From assembly GCA_910587445.1 (NCBI GenBank), contig CAJULE010000008.1:1-59529 (forward strand): a stretch of 59,529 nt of DNA, given 5' to 3'. The translations under genes and the position numbers were made by a program. Positions 21,138-31,600 of the stretch are shown here, one piece after another. The DNA is from an uncultured Christensenellaceae bacterium (GTDB lineage: Bacteria > Bacillota > Clostridia > Christensenellales > Pumilibacteraceae). Below the pieces are notes generated by a model. It ran no database searches. It was not told where the DNA came from and worked only from the letters and a program-made list of their open reading frames with translations. The stretch's first letter is position 1. Each line of letters opens with the position of its first letter.

Positions 21138-23750
21138 ATGAAATCGAGAGCTGTCAAAAAGATAGTGAGCCTTGCGCTCTCATGCTGCTTGGCATTGATT
21201 CTTTGTGTGGGCATAGTCGGTTGCGGCGATACAAAAGCCGTTTACGACAACGATACGGATCCGCTCACGATGTCCATACTCGAGGTGGACAAAGTATTCA
21301 ATCCGTTCTTCTCGACATCCGGTACGGATTCGTCGGTCGTCGGACTTACGCAGCTTTCCATGCTCGGTAACGACAAGAAAGGCAAACCCGTTTACGGCGA
21401 TAGCGAGGCGACTATCGTAAAGGATATGCAGATAGTCGAGGAAGGCACGGGCAACAACAAGACTTCCACCTACTATTTTGTACTCAAGAATAATCTTGTG
21501 TTTTCAAACGGCTCTCCGCTTACTATAAGAGACGTGCTTTTCAATTTCTACGTCTATCTCGACAATATGTATACGGGCGCGAGCACCATCTACTCTACGG
21601 ACATCGTCGGACTCAAAGAATACCGCACGAACAGCCGCAACGAGAACGAACAGGACGCTTTCATGCTCGAATATCAAAACAGAGCAACGAGCCGCATAAA
21701 CTATCTGTTGCAGGCAAAGAGCGCGATCTACGACGAACACGACAACTATGTCGAGAGCGTAGACAAGTTCAGAGAATATCTCGTAAATTATAAGGACACT
21801 CACAGCGAGATCTTTAAGCATATCGTCGACGACTTCGACAAGACCGTCGAGCTTTTCAAGGAGGAGATCGACGCCGATTGGTCGAATTCTTTGAATGCCT
21901 ACGAGGACGAGTCGTTTACGGACAGACAGGGCAACGTGTATAAGCCCTTCTCGACCGACGTAGAAATGTTCCTTTACAACGAAGGACTCATCTCCTGGAA
22001 CAGAAACGACGCAAAGCTCGAGTCCAAGCTCACGAACGACGTCGCGGAACTCAAAAACTATACCGAGGCTCAGGCAAAGCAGGCGGCGATCGACGACAAT
22101 CTGCCCGACAATCTCGATATGATCCTTCAGTATTGGAACACTTCTGTAAATCTCCACACCTTCCTTACTAATCAGGAGCTCGAGAAGGATTCGGAGAATG
22201 CCGATTTCGATATAAAGAATATTTCCGGTATAAAATTTGCGAACAAGGACGCGGCTGTTACGGTAAACGGAACAAGCTATCCCGTGCCTACGCATAACGC
22301 GGATCACTCGGTCGCTTCGGGACACGAGGTGCTCAGCATAAAGATAAACGGCGTCGACCCCAAAGCGATTTGGAACTTTGCAATTCCCGTCGCACCCATG
22401 TATTATTATTCGAATGCGGAAGAAATCGCGAAGTTCGACTTCGAGGAGCACTTCGGCGTCGTCCGCAATTCGCAGACGTTTATGGAAAAGGTCGTAAACG
22501 ATCCCACAAAGACGGGCGTGCCCGTAGGCGCGGGACCGTATGTCGCAAGCAAGATGTCGGGCGGAACAAGCGATGTGGGGCCCGGCGACTTCTGCGATAA
22601 GGGCGTTATTTATTACGAGAGAAACGACAAGTACATTCTCGGCGCTCCGAAAATCAAGAAGCTTCGCTATCAGGTCGTCGCGTCCAACAGCATGACGAAC
22701 GTCCTTTACAGCGGCGAGGTCGATTTCGTCGAGCCCACGGCAAAACCCGAGACGGTCACGGAGCTCAACAACAAAAAGAGCGAGGGCTACGAAAACGAAA
22801 ACATTCAGACTTCCGGTTACGGCTATATAGGAATAAATGCGGCTAAGGTCCCCAGCCTTTATGTAAGACAGGCGATAATGCACTCGATAAACACGCAGGA
22901 AGTCGTCGATTACTATCAGGGCACGGCAGAGGCGATACACCGTTCGATGTCGCTGTCGAGCTGGGCATATCCGAGCGATGCGACTCCTTACTATCCGTAC
23001 ATAAACGGTCCCGTTCCGCAGAACCTCAATGTCGTGAACCCCGCATATAAGGAGTTCGTGACCAAAAAGGGCAAGAAGGCAGGCGACACGTTCACGACGG
23101 CGGAGCAGAACGAATTTATACGCTATCTCGTCGAGGATCTCGGCGGTTACACCGAGGGCAGCGAAGGAATTTACGTCAATGGCAGCGACAAGCTCGATTA
23201 CCTGTTCACCATTGCCGGCAACGAGACCGATCACCCCGCATACAGAGCTATGTACCATGCGACGGAAATACTCAACAGAAACAAGTTCAAGACGAGAGTG
23301 ACGACCGACGGCACGGCTCTCAGCAAGCTCGCAACGGGCGACTTGACGGTTTGGGCGGCAGCGTGGGGCTCGACCATAGACCCCGATATGTATCAGGTCT
23401 ACCACATGGATTCCAAGGCTTCGTCCGTAAAGAATTGGGGCTATCCTCAGATAAAGCAGAATGCGGGCGGAAAATACGACATCGAGTACGAAATACTTCT
23501 CGAGCTTGCCGAACTCATCGAAAAGGGCAGGGAGAGCAACGATCAGACCGAACGCGAAAGGACATACAAAAGCGCGCTCAATCTCGTAATGCAGCTTGCC
23601 ATCGAGCTTCCTACCTATCAGCGCGACGACCTCTTTGCTTACAACGCAAACAAAATAGACGATTCGTCGTTTACGCCGAAGGAAGACCGTTCGCCGTACC
23701 GCGGACTTATGTATAACACCCACCTCGTGTCGCTCGTAACCGAGAGATAA
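21138..23750 (+). CDS. oppA: Oligopeptide ABC transporter substrate-binding lipoprotein (OppA family)
   Basis: An 870-residue SBP_bac_5-family lipoprotein with lipobox IVGC (Cys about 30), anchored outside the membrane to capture peptides. Family features include FVLKNNLVFSNGSPLTIRDV near residue 120, a VGAGPYVASK segment near 460, YGYIGINAAKVPSLYVRQAI near 570, and a C-terminal RDDLFAYN. It is some 300 residues longer than typical OppA (about 540). The extra length lies mainly between residues 170 and 400 (helical, charged) and near 640-690, suggesting a large pocket or partner-binding insert. First gene of an Opp A-B-C-D-F operon under the G9 promoter. Confidence 0.92.
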   Translation: MKSRAVKKIVSLALSCCLALILCVGIVGCGDTKAVYDNDTDPLTMSILEVDKVFNPFFSTSGTDSSVVGLTQLSMLGNDKKGKPVYGDSEATIVKDMQIVEEGTGNNKTSTYYFVLKNNLVFSNGSPLTIRDVLFNFYVYLDNMYTGASTIYSTDIVGLKEYRTNSRNENEQDAFMLEYQNRATSRINYLLQAKSAIYDEHDNYVESVDKFREYLVNYKDTHSEIFKHIVDDFDKTVELFKEEIDADWSNSLNAYEDESFTDRQGNVYKPFSTDVEMFLYNEGLISWNRNDAKLESKLTNDVAELKNYTEAQAKQAAIDDNLPDNLDMILQYWNTSVNLHTFLTNQELEKDSENADFDIKNISGIKFANKDAAVTVNGTSYPVPTHNADHSVASGHEVLSIKINGVDPKAIWNFAIPVAPMYYYSNAEEIAKFDFEEHFGVVRNSQTFMEKVVNDPTKTGVPVGAGPYVASKMSGGTSDVGPGDFCDKGVIYYERNDKYILGAPKIKKLRYQVVASNSMTNVLYSGEVDFVEPTAKPETVTELNNKKSEGYENENIQTSGYGYIGINAAKVPSLYVRQAIMHSINTQEVVDYYQGTAEAIHRSMSLSSWAYPSDATPYYPYINGPVPQNLNVVNPAYKEFVTKKGKKAGDTFTTAEQNEFIRYLVEDLGGYTEGSEGIYVNGSDKLDYLFTIAGNETDHPAYRAMYHATEILNRNKFKTRVTTDGTALSKLATGDLTVWAAAWGSTIDPDMYQVYHMDSKASSVKNWGYPQIKQNAGGKYDIEYEILLELAELIEKGRESNDQTERERTYKSALNLVMQLAIELPTYQRDDLFAYNANKIDDSSFTPKEDRSPYRGLMYNTHLVSLVTER

Positions 23751-23771
23751 CAAGGCGTCAGAGGAAAACCA

Positions 23772-24779
23772 ATGTTTAAATATATCGTAAAACGGCTCGG
23801 AATATCCATAATAATCCTCTTAGGCGTATCGATAATCATATACACCATGGTTCGTCTCATGCCGATCGACTTCATAACGACGAACTTTGCGGGGCAAATA
23901 TCCACGGGCGCGTTTGACGAGAACGACCTCATCCGTTTCAAGGAGCTCTACGGTCTTGCCGACGATTCCTTCCTCGGAATACTCAAAGGCTATTTCAAGT
24001 GGCTCGGAAACGTCCTGCATGGCGACTTCGGAAACTCGTTTAAATACCGCAAGCCCGTTACGCAGGTCATAGGCGAGAATATGTGGATCTCGTTTGCGAT
24101 CGCCATGATTGCGACGATCCTGCAGTTCCTCATAGCGATACCTCTCGGGATTTCGAGCGCGACGCACCAATATTCGGTTCGCGACTACACCGTAACGATT
24201 TTCACCATGATAGGACTTTCGCTGCCGACCTATTTCTTCGCGGCGATCGTCGTCAAGGTTTTCGCTGTGTCCTTGGGGTGGCTGCCGGCAAACGGACTTA
24301 TCTATGCGAGCAGTTCCTATCCCGCGACGTTCTTGGGCTTTATGAGTAAGCTCGGGGATATGGCGTTGCACCTTATCATGCCGATAGGCGTCAGCGTCGT
24401 GCTGTCGCTCGGCGGACTTATGCGCTATACGCGTACGAATACGCTCGAGGTGCTCAGCGCCGACTATATCCGTACGGCTCGCGCGAAGGGACTGTCGGAA
24501 AAGAAGGTCGTGTACAAGCACGCATTCAGAAATACTTTGATACCTCTCGCGACCCTTCTTGCCGGTATCATTCCGTCGCTTTTCGGCGGCATGATGATAA
24601 CCGAGCAGGTGTTTGCGATCGACGGCATAGGCCGTCTCGCGTATCAGGCGCTCACGGTCGGCGACGTGCCGTTTGTCATGGGATATAATATGTTCCTTGC
24701 GGTGCTCACGGTGCTCGGAACGCTTCTGTCCGATATTATGTATTCGATAGTCGACCCGAGAGTAAAACTCGGGAGATAG
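23772..24779 (+). CDS. oppB: Oligopeptide ABC transporter permease (OppB family)
   Basis: A 335-residue inner-membrane permease. The N-terminal helix and TMVRLMPIDF match the OppB/DppB family, and six membrane spans are visible. The EAA-type coupling motif (YIRTARAKGLSEKKVVYKHA, about 234-253) contacts the ATPases. GAGG precedes the ATG, 21 bases after OppA. It partners OppC to form the peptide channel. Length is normal. Confidence 0.95.
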   Translation: MFKYIVKRLGISIIILLGVSIIIYTMVRLMPIDFITTNFAGQISTGAFDENDLIRFKELYGLADDSFLGILKGYFKWLGNVLHGDFGNSFKYRKPVTQVIGENMWISFAIAMIATILQFLIAIPLGISSATHQYSVRDYTVTIFTMIGLSLPTYFFAAIVVKVFAVSLGWLPANGLIYASSSYPATFLGFMSKLGDMALHLIMPIGVSVVLSLGGLMRYTRTNTLEVLSADYIRTARAKGLSEKKVVYKHAFRNTLIPLATLLAGIIPSLFGGMMITEQVFAIDGIGRLAYQALTVGDVPFVMGYNMFLAVLTVLGTLLSDIMYSIVDPRVKLGR

Positions 24780-24792
24780 GCGGGAGGAAATC

Positions 24793-25932
24793 ATGGAAGA
24801 AAAAGATTTGAAAACAGATCCCGCTCTGACAAAAGAAGAGCAAGAAAAAGCGCCTGCGGAAACTGCCGCGGACAAGGCGCGTCTTGCGTTCAGCGCCGCA
24901 GGCGCAGCGACCGTATCCGAAAGCGCCGACGGCGTTTTGGGAGAGGCGGAGGAAACCTATAAGGAGATGAGCCCCATACGGCTTGTGCTCCGTCGGTTTT
25001 TCCGCTCCAAGCTCTCCATTGTCGGTCTCGTAATGATAGTATTCCTGTTCCTCTTTTCGTTCCTCGGTCCCGTCGTGTACAACGTGTGGGGCGAGACGAC
25101 GGTAGACAGGACGTCGGTGGAAAACCATATGACCTATTCGTACACCGTCACGGACGAAAACGGAAACGAAATAGAGGTCACGGAAGTGCTCACCTATGTC
25201 AGCACGATGAACGACAAGGCGTCCCCCAGCCTCAATCACATACTCGGCACGGACGATCAGGGCATGGATGTGTTTACACGCCTCATGTACGGCGGACGCA
25301 TATCGCTTACGATAGGCTTCATAGTCGTCATACTCGAGACTCTGATAGGCATACTGCTCGGCGGACTTGCCGGCTATTTCGGCGGCAAGGTCGACCAGAT
25401 AATAATGCGTATAGTCGATATATTCAACTGTATACCCACGCTTCCCATACTGCTCATAGCTTCCGAGGTCATTCGCTCGTGGAAGCTCGAACCGGATCAA
25501 CAGATATACGTCTTGATGGTCGTCATAACGCTGTTCAGTTGGAGCGGAACGGCGCGGCTCGTGCGAGGGCAGATTTTGTCTCTGCGAGAACAGGAATATA
25601 TGACGGCGGCGGAAGTCATGGGCGTGCCGACCTGGCGTAAGATTTTCAAGCATCTGATACCCAACGTAATGCCGCAGCTCATCGTCTCGATGACCTTGGG
25701 TCTCGGCAGCGTCATACTTTACGAATCTACGCTCAGCTTCCTCGGACTCGGCGTTCAATTCCCGAAAGCCGCCTGGGGCACTATGATAGCGACAGTCAAT
25801 TTGCAGGGCGTGCTCGAAAACTATTGGTTTATGTGGCTGCCTGCCGGTATTATGATAGTCATAGCCGTACTCGGCTTCAACTTCGTAGGCGACGGTCTGC
25901 GCGACGCCATGGATCCGAAGGCAAGGAAGTAG
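24793..25932 (+). CDS. oppC: Oligopeptide ABC transporter permease (OppC family)
   Basis: A 379-residue permease starting 13 bases after OppB. A charged, Ala/Glu-rich N-terminal cytoplasmic extension of about 60 residues precedes the family's LVLRRFFRSKLSIVGLVMI helix. An external loop contains HILGTDDQGMDVFTRLMYGG, typical of OppC/DppC. The EAA loop is REQEYMTAAEVMGVPTWRKI. Pairs with OppB. Confidence 0.95.
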   Translation: MEEKDLKTDPALTKEEQEKAPAETAADKARLAFSAAGAATVSESADGVLGEAEETYKEMSPIRLVLRRFFRSKLSIVGLVMIVFLFLFSFLGPVVYNVWGETTVDRTSVENHMTYSYTVTDENGNEIEVTEVLTYVSTMNDKASPSLNHILGTDDQGMDVFTRLMYGGRISLTIGFIVVILETLIGILLGGLAGYFGGKVDQIIMRIVDIFNCIPTLPILLIASEVIRSWKLEPDQQIYVLMVVITLFSWSGTARLVRGQILSLREQEYMTAAEVMGVPTWRKIFKHLIPNVMPQLIVSMTLGLGSVILYESTLSFLGLGVQFPKAAWGTMIATVNLQGVLENYWFMWLPAGIMIVIAVLGFNFVGDGLRDAMDPKARK

Positions 25933-25936
25933 GGAT

Positions 25937-27112
25937 ATGGAAAAGAAAAAGTATAAAAACTACATATCCATAAGCGAAAGCCGCAAGATCATCAAGCACA
26001 ACATCAAGCAGATGAAGCACTATGAGGCGCTCAAGAATCGCAAAAAGGAGCCGAGCGAGTACACCGCTGTCATGCGCGACGAGAACAACATCGTCGAAAT
26101 CGACGGCTTAAAGACCTGCTTTTTTACCGATAACGGCACCGTCATGTCGGTAAACGGCGTTTCCTTCGACATTCCGAAAAACAAGATAGTCGGCGTAGTC
26201 GGAGAGTCGGGCTGCGGAAAAAGCGTCACATCGCTTTCGATAATGCAGCTCGTTCAAGCTCCGCAAGGTCAAGTCGTCGAGGGCGAAATCCGCTTCGCTT
26301 CGGACGCTATAGGAAGAGACAACGACGGCAGAAAGCTCGCTTACGACATAGCGAAAATGCCGACGCGGGAAATGTACAACATTCGCGGCAAGGACATCAC
26401 GATGATATTCCAGGAGCCGATGACCAGCCTGAACCCCGTGTTTACGATAGGCAATCAGCTCGACGAAGTGTCGTTCGTGCACAATCCCGAAATAGATAAG
26501 GCCGCGGCGAAGGCATACAGCATAGAACTTCTCAAAAAAGTCGGAATCTCCATGCCCGAGCACACTTACAAGTCGTACCCGCACGAGCTTTCCGGCGGTA
26601 TGCGCCAGCGCGTCATGATAGCCATGGCGATCGCAGGTAATCCCAAACTCATCATAGCAGACGAGCCCACGACCGCGCTCGACGTTACCATTCAGGCTCA
26701 GATACTCGAGATACTCAAGGATCTCCAGCGTCAGCAGGGTTGCTCGGTCATGCTCATAACGCACGATTTGGGAGTGATAGCAGAAATGGCGGACGAGGTC
26801 GTCGTCATGTATGCGGGCAAGGTGATAGAGCGCGGCACGGCGCACGAGATTTTCCATAATCCGCTGCATCCGTATACGGTGGGGCTCCAAAAGAGTAAAC
26901 CGCTCATAACGTCAAACGGAAACGAGCCGCTGTATTCGATACCCGGTCAGGTTCCCAATCCGATAAATCTTCCCGATTGTTGCTATTTCCGCAACCGCTG
27001 CAATAAGCGTTGCGAGATTTGCAAGGGCAAATATCCCGATATGGTCAAAGTGAGCGACACGCACTATGTGGCCTGCCACCTTTACGGCAAGGGAGAGGAG
27101 GTCGAAAGTTGA
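25937..27112 (+). CDS. oppD: Oligopeptide ABC transporter ATPase (OppD family)
   Basis: A 391-residue cytoplasmic ATPase: Walker A GESGCGKS (89-96), signature LSGGMRQR (about 218), Walker B LIIADEP and an H-loop LITHDLG. About 50 charged residues precede the usual domain start. The C-terminal oligo_HPY region holds a cysteine cluster (CCYFRNRCNKRCEIC and a later HYVACHL), the arrangement known to bind a 4Fe-4S cluster in some Opp ATPases. Its stop overlaps the OppF start. Confidence 0.95.
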   Translation: MEKKKYKNYISISESRKIIKHNIKQMKHYEALKNRKKEPSEYTAVMRDENNIVEIDGLKTCFFTDNGTVMSVNGVSFDIPKNKIVGVVGESGCGKSVTSLSIMQLVQAPQGQVVEGEIRFASDAIGRDNDGRKLAYDIAKMPTREMYNIRGKDITMIFQEPMTSLNPVFTIGNQLDEVSFVHNPEIDKAAAKAYSIELLKKVGISMPEHTYKSYPHELSGGMRQRVMIAMAIAGNPKLIIADEPTTALDVTIQAQILEILKDLQRQQGCSVMLITHDLGVIAEMADEVVVMYAGKVIERGTAHEIFHNPLHPYTVGLQKSKPLITSNGNEPLYSIPGQVPNPINLPDCCYFRNRCNKRCEICKGKYPDMVKVSDTHYVACHLYGKGEEVES

Positions 27113-28413
27113 ACGAAGCGCAAGAACGACAAAATGACTTGTCTTTGACCGACGCGCCTTCGGCACCCGCGCAAGAGCCGGCGGAAAAGAGCAAAAATAT
27201 TCTCGAGGTCGAGGGACTTCAAAAGCATTTCGCGATTAAGACCAACTTTTTCGGCAAGCCCACGCACTTTCTGAAGGCGGTCGACAACGTGGATTTCACG
27301 GTGGAAAGAGGCACCACGATAGGCGTGGTTGGCGAGTCCGGTTGCGGCAAAACCACGCTCGGAAGGACCATTTTGGGTCTATACGACGTGACGGGCGGCA
27401 AGGTGGTTTTCGACGGTCACGACATAACCAATCTAAAGAAGAAGCAAATGCTTAAGTACCGCACGCGTATGCAGTATATCTTCCAGGATCCGTACTCGAG
27501 CCTTCCGCCGAGAATGACGGTCGGAAGCATAATCGCGGAGGCGGTGCGCATACACGGCATAGTGCCGAAAGAGCAGGTCTACGACTACGTGCAGGGCGTA
27601 ATGAAAAAGTGCGGACTTCAGCCGCAGTATTACGACCGCTATCCTCACGAGTTTTCGGGCGGACAGCGCCAACGTATATGTATAGCGCGCGCGCTTGCCG
27701 TTCAGCCCGAGCTTGTGATATGCGACGAGCCCGTCAGCGCGCTCGACGTGTCCATTCAGGCGCAGATAATAAATCTTTTGAAAGATCTTCAAAAGACGAT
27801 GGGACTCACGTATGTGTTCATTTCGCACGATCTGTCCGTCGTAAAATACATAACCGATCGCATACTCGTCATGTATCTCGGAAATGCGATGGAGCTGGGC
27901 GATACCGACGAGATATTCGACAATCCGCTTCACCCGTACACGCAGGCGCTGTTCTCCGCAGTTCCCGTGCCCGATCCCGACGTGAAGATGAACCGAATAA
28001 TTCTCGAGGGAGACATACCCTCTCCCGCAAATCCCCCCAAGGGCTGTAAGTTCCACACGCGTTGCGCAAAGTGCATGAACGTCTGTCGATATAAGGAACC
28101 GCAGTACATGGCTGTAAAGGGCAATCACTATGTAAAGTGCCACCTTTACGACGAAGAGGTCATGTCGAATCAAAAGAAGTACGACGACGAGTACGCCGAG
28201 CTTTCCGCAAAATGGGCGGCGGAAGCCGAAGCGGCGGAGCTAAAAAAGGCTAACAACCCGTGGAATAAGTTCAAGAAATGGGTCAAAAAGACCTTCACAC
28301 CGAAGAAAAAGGACGTGGGCTCGGATGTTACGACAGGCGACGCAGGGGAGACGAAATCCGCCGATGCAAAAGCCGACAAGACGGTGACGGTCAATGAAGA
28401 AGAAAAAGAATAA
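27109..28413 (+). CDS. oppF: Oligopeptide ABC transporter ATPase (OppF family) with charged C-terminal tail
   Basis: TTG 27109 is the start: it overlaps the OppD stop as TTGA and has GGAGAGGAGG seven bases upstream; no ATG in frame fits. It encodes 434 residues: Walker A GESGCGKTT (75-83), signature FSGGQRQR, Walker B LVICDEP, H-loop FISHDLS, and a C-terminal RCAKCMNVC cluster with HYVKCHLYD. Beyond the normal end (about residue 350) is an extra tail of about 80 residues, first helical, then a basic amphipathic stretch (NNPWNKFKKWVKKTFTPKKK) and an acidic end. The basic part could bind membrane or the next small membrane protein. Confidence 0.92.
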   Translation: MNEAQERQNDLSLTDAPSAPAQEPAEKSKNILEVEGLQKHFAIKTNFFGKPTHFLKAVDNVDFTVERGTTIGVVGESGCGKTTLGRTILGLYDVTGGKVVFDGHDITNLKKKQMLKYRTRMQYIFQDPYSSLPPRMTVGSIIAEAVRIHGIVPKEQVYDYVQGVMKKCGLQPQYYDRYPHEFSGGQRQRICIARALAVQPELVICDEPVSALDVSIQAQIINLLKDLQKTMGLTYVFISHDLSVVKYITDRILVMYLGNAMELGDTDEIFDNPLHPYTQALFSAVPVPDPDVKMNRIILEGDIPSPANPPKGCKFHTRCAKCMNVCRYKEPQYMAVKGNHYVKCHLYDEEVMSNQKKYDDEYAELSAKWAAEAEAAELKKANNPWNKFKKWVKKTFTPKKKDVGSDVTTGDAGETKSADAKADKTVTVNEEEKE

Positions 28414-28624
28414 GACAAAGTATATCGACGACGGACACACCGTGTACAACATGGACGGCGTGGGCGGGGCAAAACACCGCGAGGACAAGGACGAGCCGAA
28501 GCTCTCCAAAAAGGAGAAGCGCGCAGCGATCCGAGCGGCGCTCGAGACCTATCTCCCCGGACTGCTCATGGTGATGGCGGCATTCACGCTCGCGATATGT
28601 TTGATTTATTTATGGCTTAGATAA
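28394..28624 (+). CDS. Small single-span membrane protein in the Opp operon
   Basis: A 76-residue protein overlapping the oppF end by 20 bases. A very basic N-terminus (MKKKKNKTKYI) and a charged middle lead to one C-terminal transmembrane helix (about 53-75, LPGLLMVMAAFTLAICLIYL), so it is tail-anchored with its bulk inside the cell. Tight coupling to oppF suggests an accessory subunit of the importer. No family recognised. Confidence 0.65.
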   Translation: MKKKKNKTKYIDDGHTVYNMDGVGGAKHREDKDEPKLSKKEKRAAIRAALETYLPGLLMVMAAFTLAICLIYLWLR

Positions 28625-28642
28625 GACTTTAAGGAGTAAACA

Positions 28643-31600
28643 ATGCGAAAGAAATTTTTGCTTTTGATTTCCGTAGTGCTCGCGCTTGTAATGGGCATAG
28701 CGTGCGTGTCGTGCGCCGTTCCCGATTTGGGAAACGAAAATGCAAACGGCGCGACTCTCACGCAGGAGCTCGAGATCTTAAAATCCGACATCGAGATTCC
28801 CGAGCAGCAGATAACCTCCCGTATAAAGGCGGAGTATCTGAAGGAAAACGACGGATACCGCGACGACGACGAAGTGGTCGCAATAATAAAGCTCGGCGGC
28901 GATTCTCTTATCGAGACGTTCAACAAGGGGAATACCGCCCGCCATTCGGTTGCCGATTATGCGGTGTCCGCTGTGGGAAAGCGTCAGGCAAGGAACATAC
29001 TCGGCGTTCAGAACGCTCTTATACGCGAGCTTTCGGCAGACGGGCTTATCGAATCGGTAAACTATAACTATACGACGGTCGTAAACGCGGTTGCGGTAAC
29101 GACGACGTACGGCAACTTCAAGAAACTCGAAAAATATCCTTCTTTGGAAAGCGTTTCGCTTGCGGACACCTACAACCGTCCGCAGGTCGGCGAGGGCTCG
29201 GACGCGTCCGCGATCGTCAATGCCGTCGACGTGTACGAGACGGGTATTTTCAATTCGTCGAGCGTAGACTATAAGGGCAAGGGCACGGCGGTCGCCGTAC
29301 TCGATTCGGGCTTCGATTGCTCGCACTCCGTATTTTCGAACCAGCCCGCGGACAGCGAACTTTGGATAAGCAGAGACAAGGTCGCCTCCGTGCTTGACGA
29401 GACCCGCGCGGCGGGCTTTACCGACGGGCTCGAAGTGACCGACGTGTGGTACAGCAATAAGATACCCTTCAAGTACGATTATGCCGACAAGGATAACGAC
29501 GTGTTCCCGTACGATTCGGAGCACGGCACGCACGTTGCGGGCATAATCGGCGGTCAGGACACGGTTATTACGGGCGTTGCGGTCGAAACCCAGCTCGTGC
29601 TTTTAAAGGTTTTCCCCGACCTTAACGACGGCGCAAAGACCGACGACATTCTCGCCGCGCTCGAGGACGCCGTACTTCTCAACGTCGACGCGATAAATAT
29701 GTCTCTCGGCTCGTCCTGCGGCTTCACTCGCGAGGAGGACGGCAACGTCATAAACGACGTGTACGACGACATCGACAAGAGCGGCATATCCCTTCTTACG
29801 GCGGCGAGCAACTCCTACAGCTCGGCGTTCGGCGGCGAGCAGGGCAACACGAACAAGGTTTGGAATCCCGACAGCAGTACGGTCGGCTCTCCTTCGACAT
29901 ATAAGGCGGCGCTTTCGGTCGCGTCCATAAGCGGCACGAAGAGCAAGTATCTTATCGGCAACGGCGAGCAGGTAATATTCTTCACGGAATCCAATTCGAT
30001 AACGGGCAAGCCCAACGACTTCTTTGCGGAGGTCTATCAAAAGCTTCGCGACGGCGGCGAGGACATTGCGGACGGCGCGGAAAAGACTATCGAGTACATA
30101 ACCGTTCCCGGTGTGGGCACGGCAACCAATTTCCGCACGGTTGCGGACAGAATAAAGGGTAAGATCGCGCTTGTTCGCCGCGGCGACAACACATTCGAGG
30201 AAAAGGCGCGCAATGCAAAAAATGCGGGTGCGCTCGCTTGTATCATATACAACAACGTCGAGGGCGACATAAATATGTCCATGGGCAAAAGCGACCATAT
30301 CCCGACGATCTCCATATCCAAGGAAATAGGTACGGTTCTTGCCGAGCGTTCGAGCGGCACTCTTACCATAAAGGGCAGCAACGAGGCAGGTCCGTTCATG
30401 TCGGACTTCTCGAGCTGGGGACCTTCGCCCAATCTCGAGCTTAAGCCCGAAATAACCGCTCACGGCGGCAACATAAAGTCGGCTATTCCCGGCGGCGAAT
30501 ACGACGAATTAAGCGGCACGTCCATGGCGACTCCCAACCTTTGCGGCATAGTCGTGCTTATCCGTCAGTTCATAAAGGAAAACTACCCCGAGCTTTCCAC
30601 TCTTTCCACTAAGGAAGTTTCGGTGTTTGCGAACAGACTCCTCATGTCCACGGCGTCCATAGTGCTCAACGAAGAGGGCGTACCGTACTCGCCGAGAAAG
30701 CAGGGCGCGGGACTTGCCAGCCTCTTCAACGTCGTCAACACAAAGGCGTATCTTACCGTCGACAATATTGACAGAACGAAGATCGAGCTTTACGACGATC
30801 CCGAGCGTGCCGGCGTTTACAAAATGGATTTCAATCTTGTCAACTTGAGCGACGAGGCTCTCGAATACGATCTGTCGCTTGTCGGCATGACCGAAACCGT
30901 ATCGACTTCGGATAAGGATTTCGTCGCCGAGACGGGTCATATCCTCGACGGAAAGTACGAGGTGACGGCGAGCGGTGCGGGACGTTGCGAGGGCGGCAAA
31001 GTGACCGTCGAGGCGGGAAAGAACAAGTCCGTCAAGGTCAGCCTTACATACACGCTTACGGCGGACGACAGGAATTACATCGATACGCGTTTCCCGAACG
31101 GTATGTTCGTCGAAGGCTTTGTCAAGCTTGCGGCAATCGGCGAAGGCGAAATCGATCTCAATGTGCCTTTCCTTGGGTTCTACGGCGATTGGACGCAGGC
31201 GCCGATGTTCGACAAGACCTATTACGAGGTCGAGAGCGAGGCGCACAACGGCGGCATAGACGAAGAGGATAAGATAAAGGCGGATTACTATGCAACCACT
31301 CCTTACGGCACATATTTCTACAGCTATATAATTCCGTTCGGAACCTATCTCTACGATACGCCCGACGGCTATGACGAAATCCCCGCAAGCGAGGAGCACG
31401 CGGCGATGTCGAATGCTTTGGCGACGATTGACGGTATATCGGCGGTGTACAGCGGACTTTTGCGCGGCGCAAAGGAAATGCAGTATACGATAACCGACAA
31501 GCTCAGCGGCGAAACGCTGTGGTCGCATATTGATTACAACGCAAACAAGGCATACTCGCTCGGCGGAGCGCCCGTGCCTTCGTACGACTATCTGAATATT

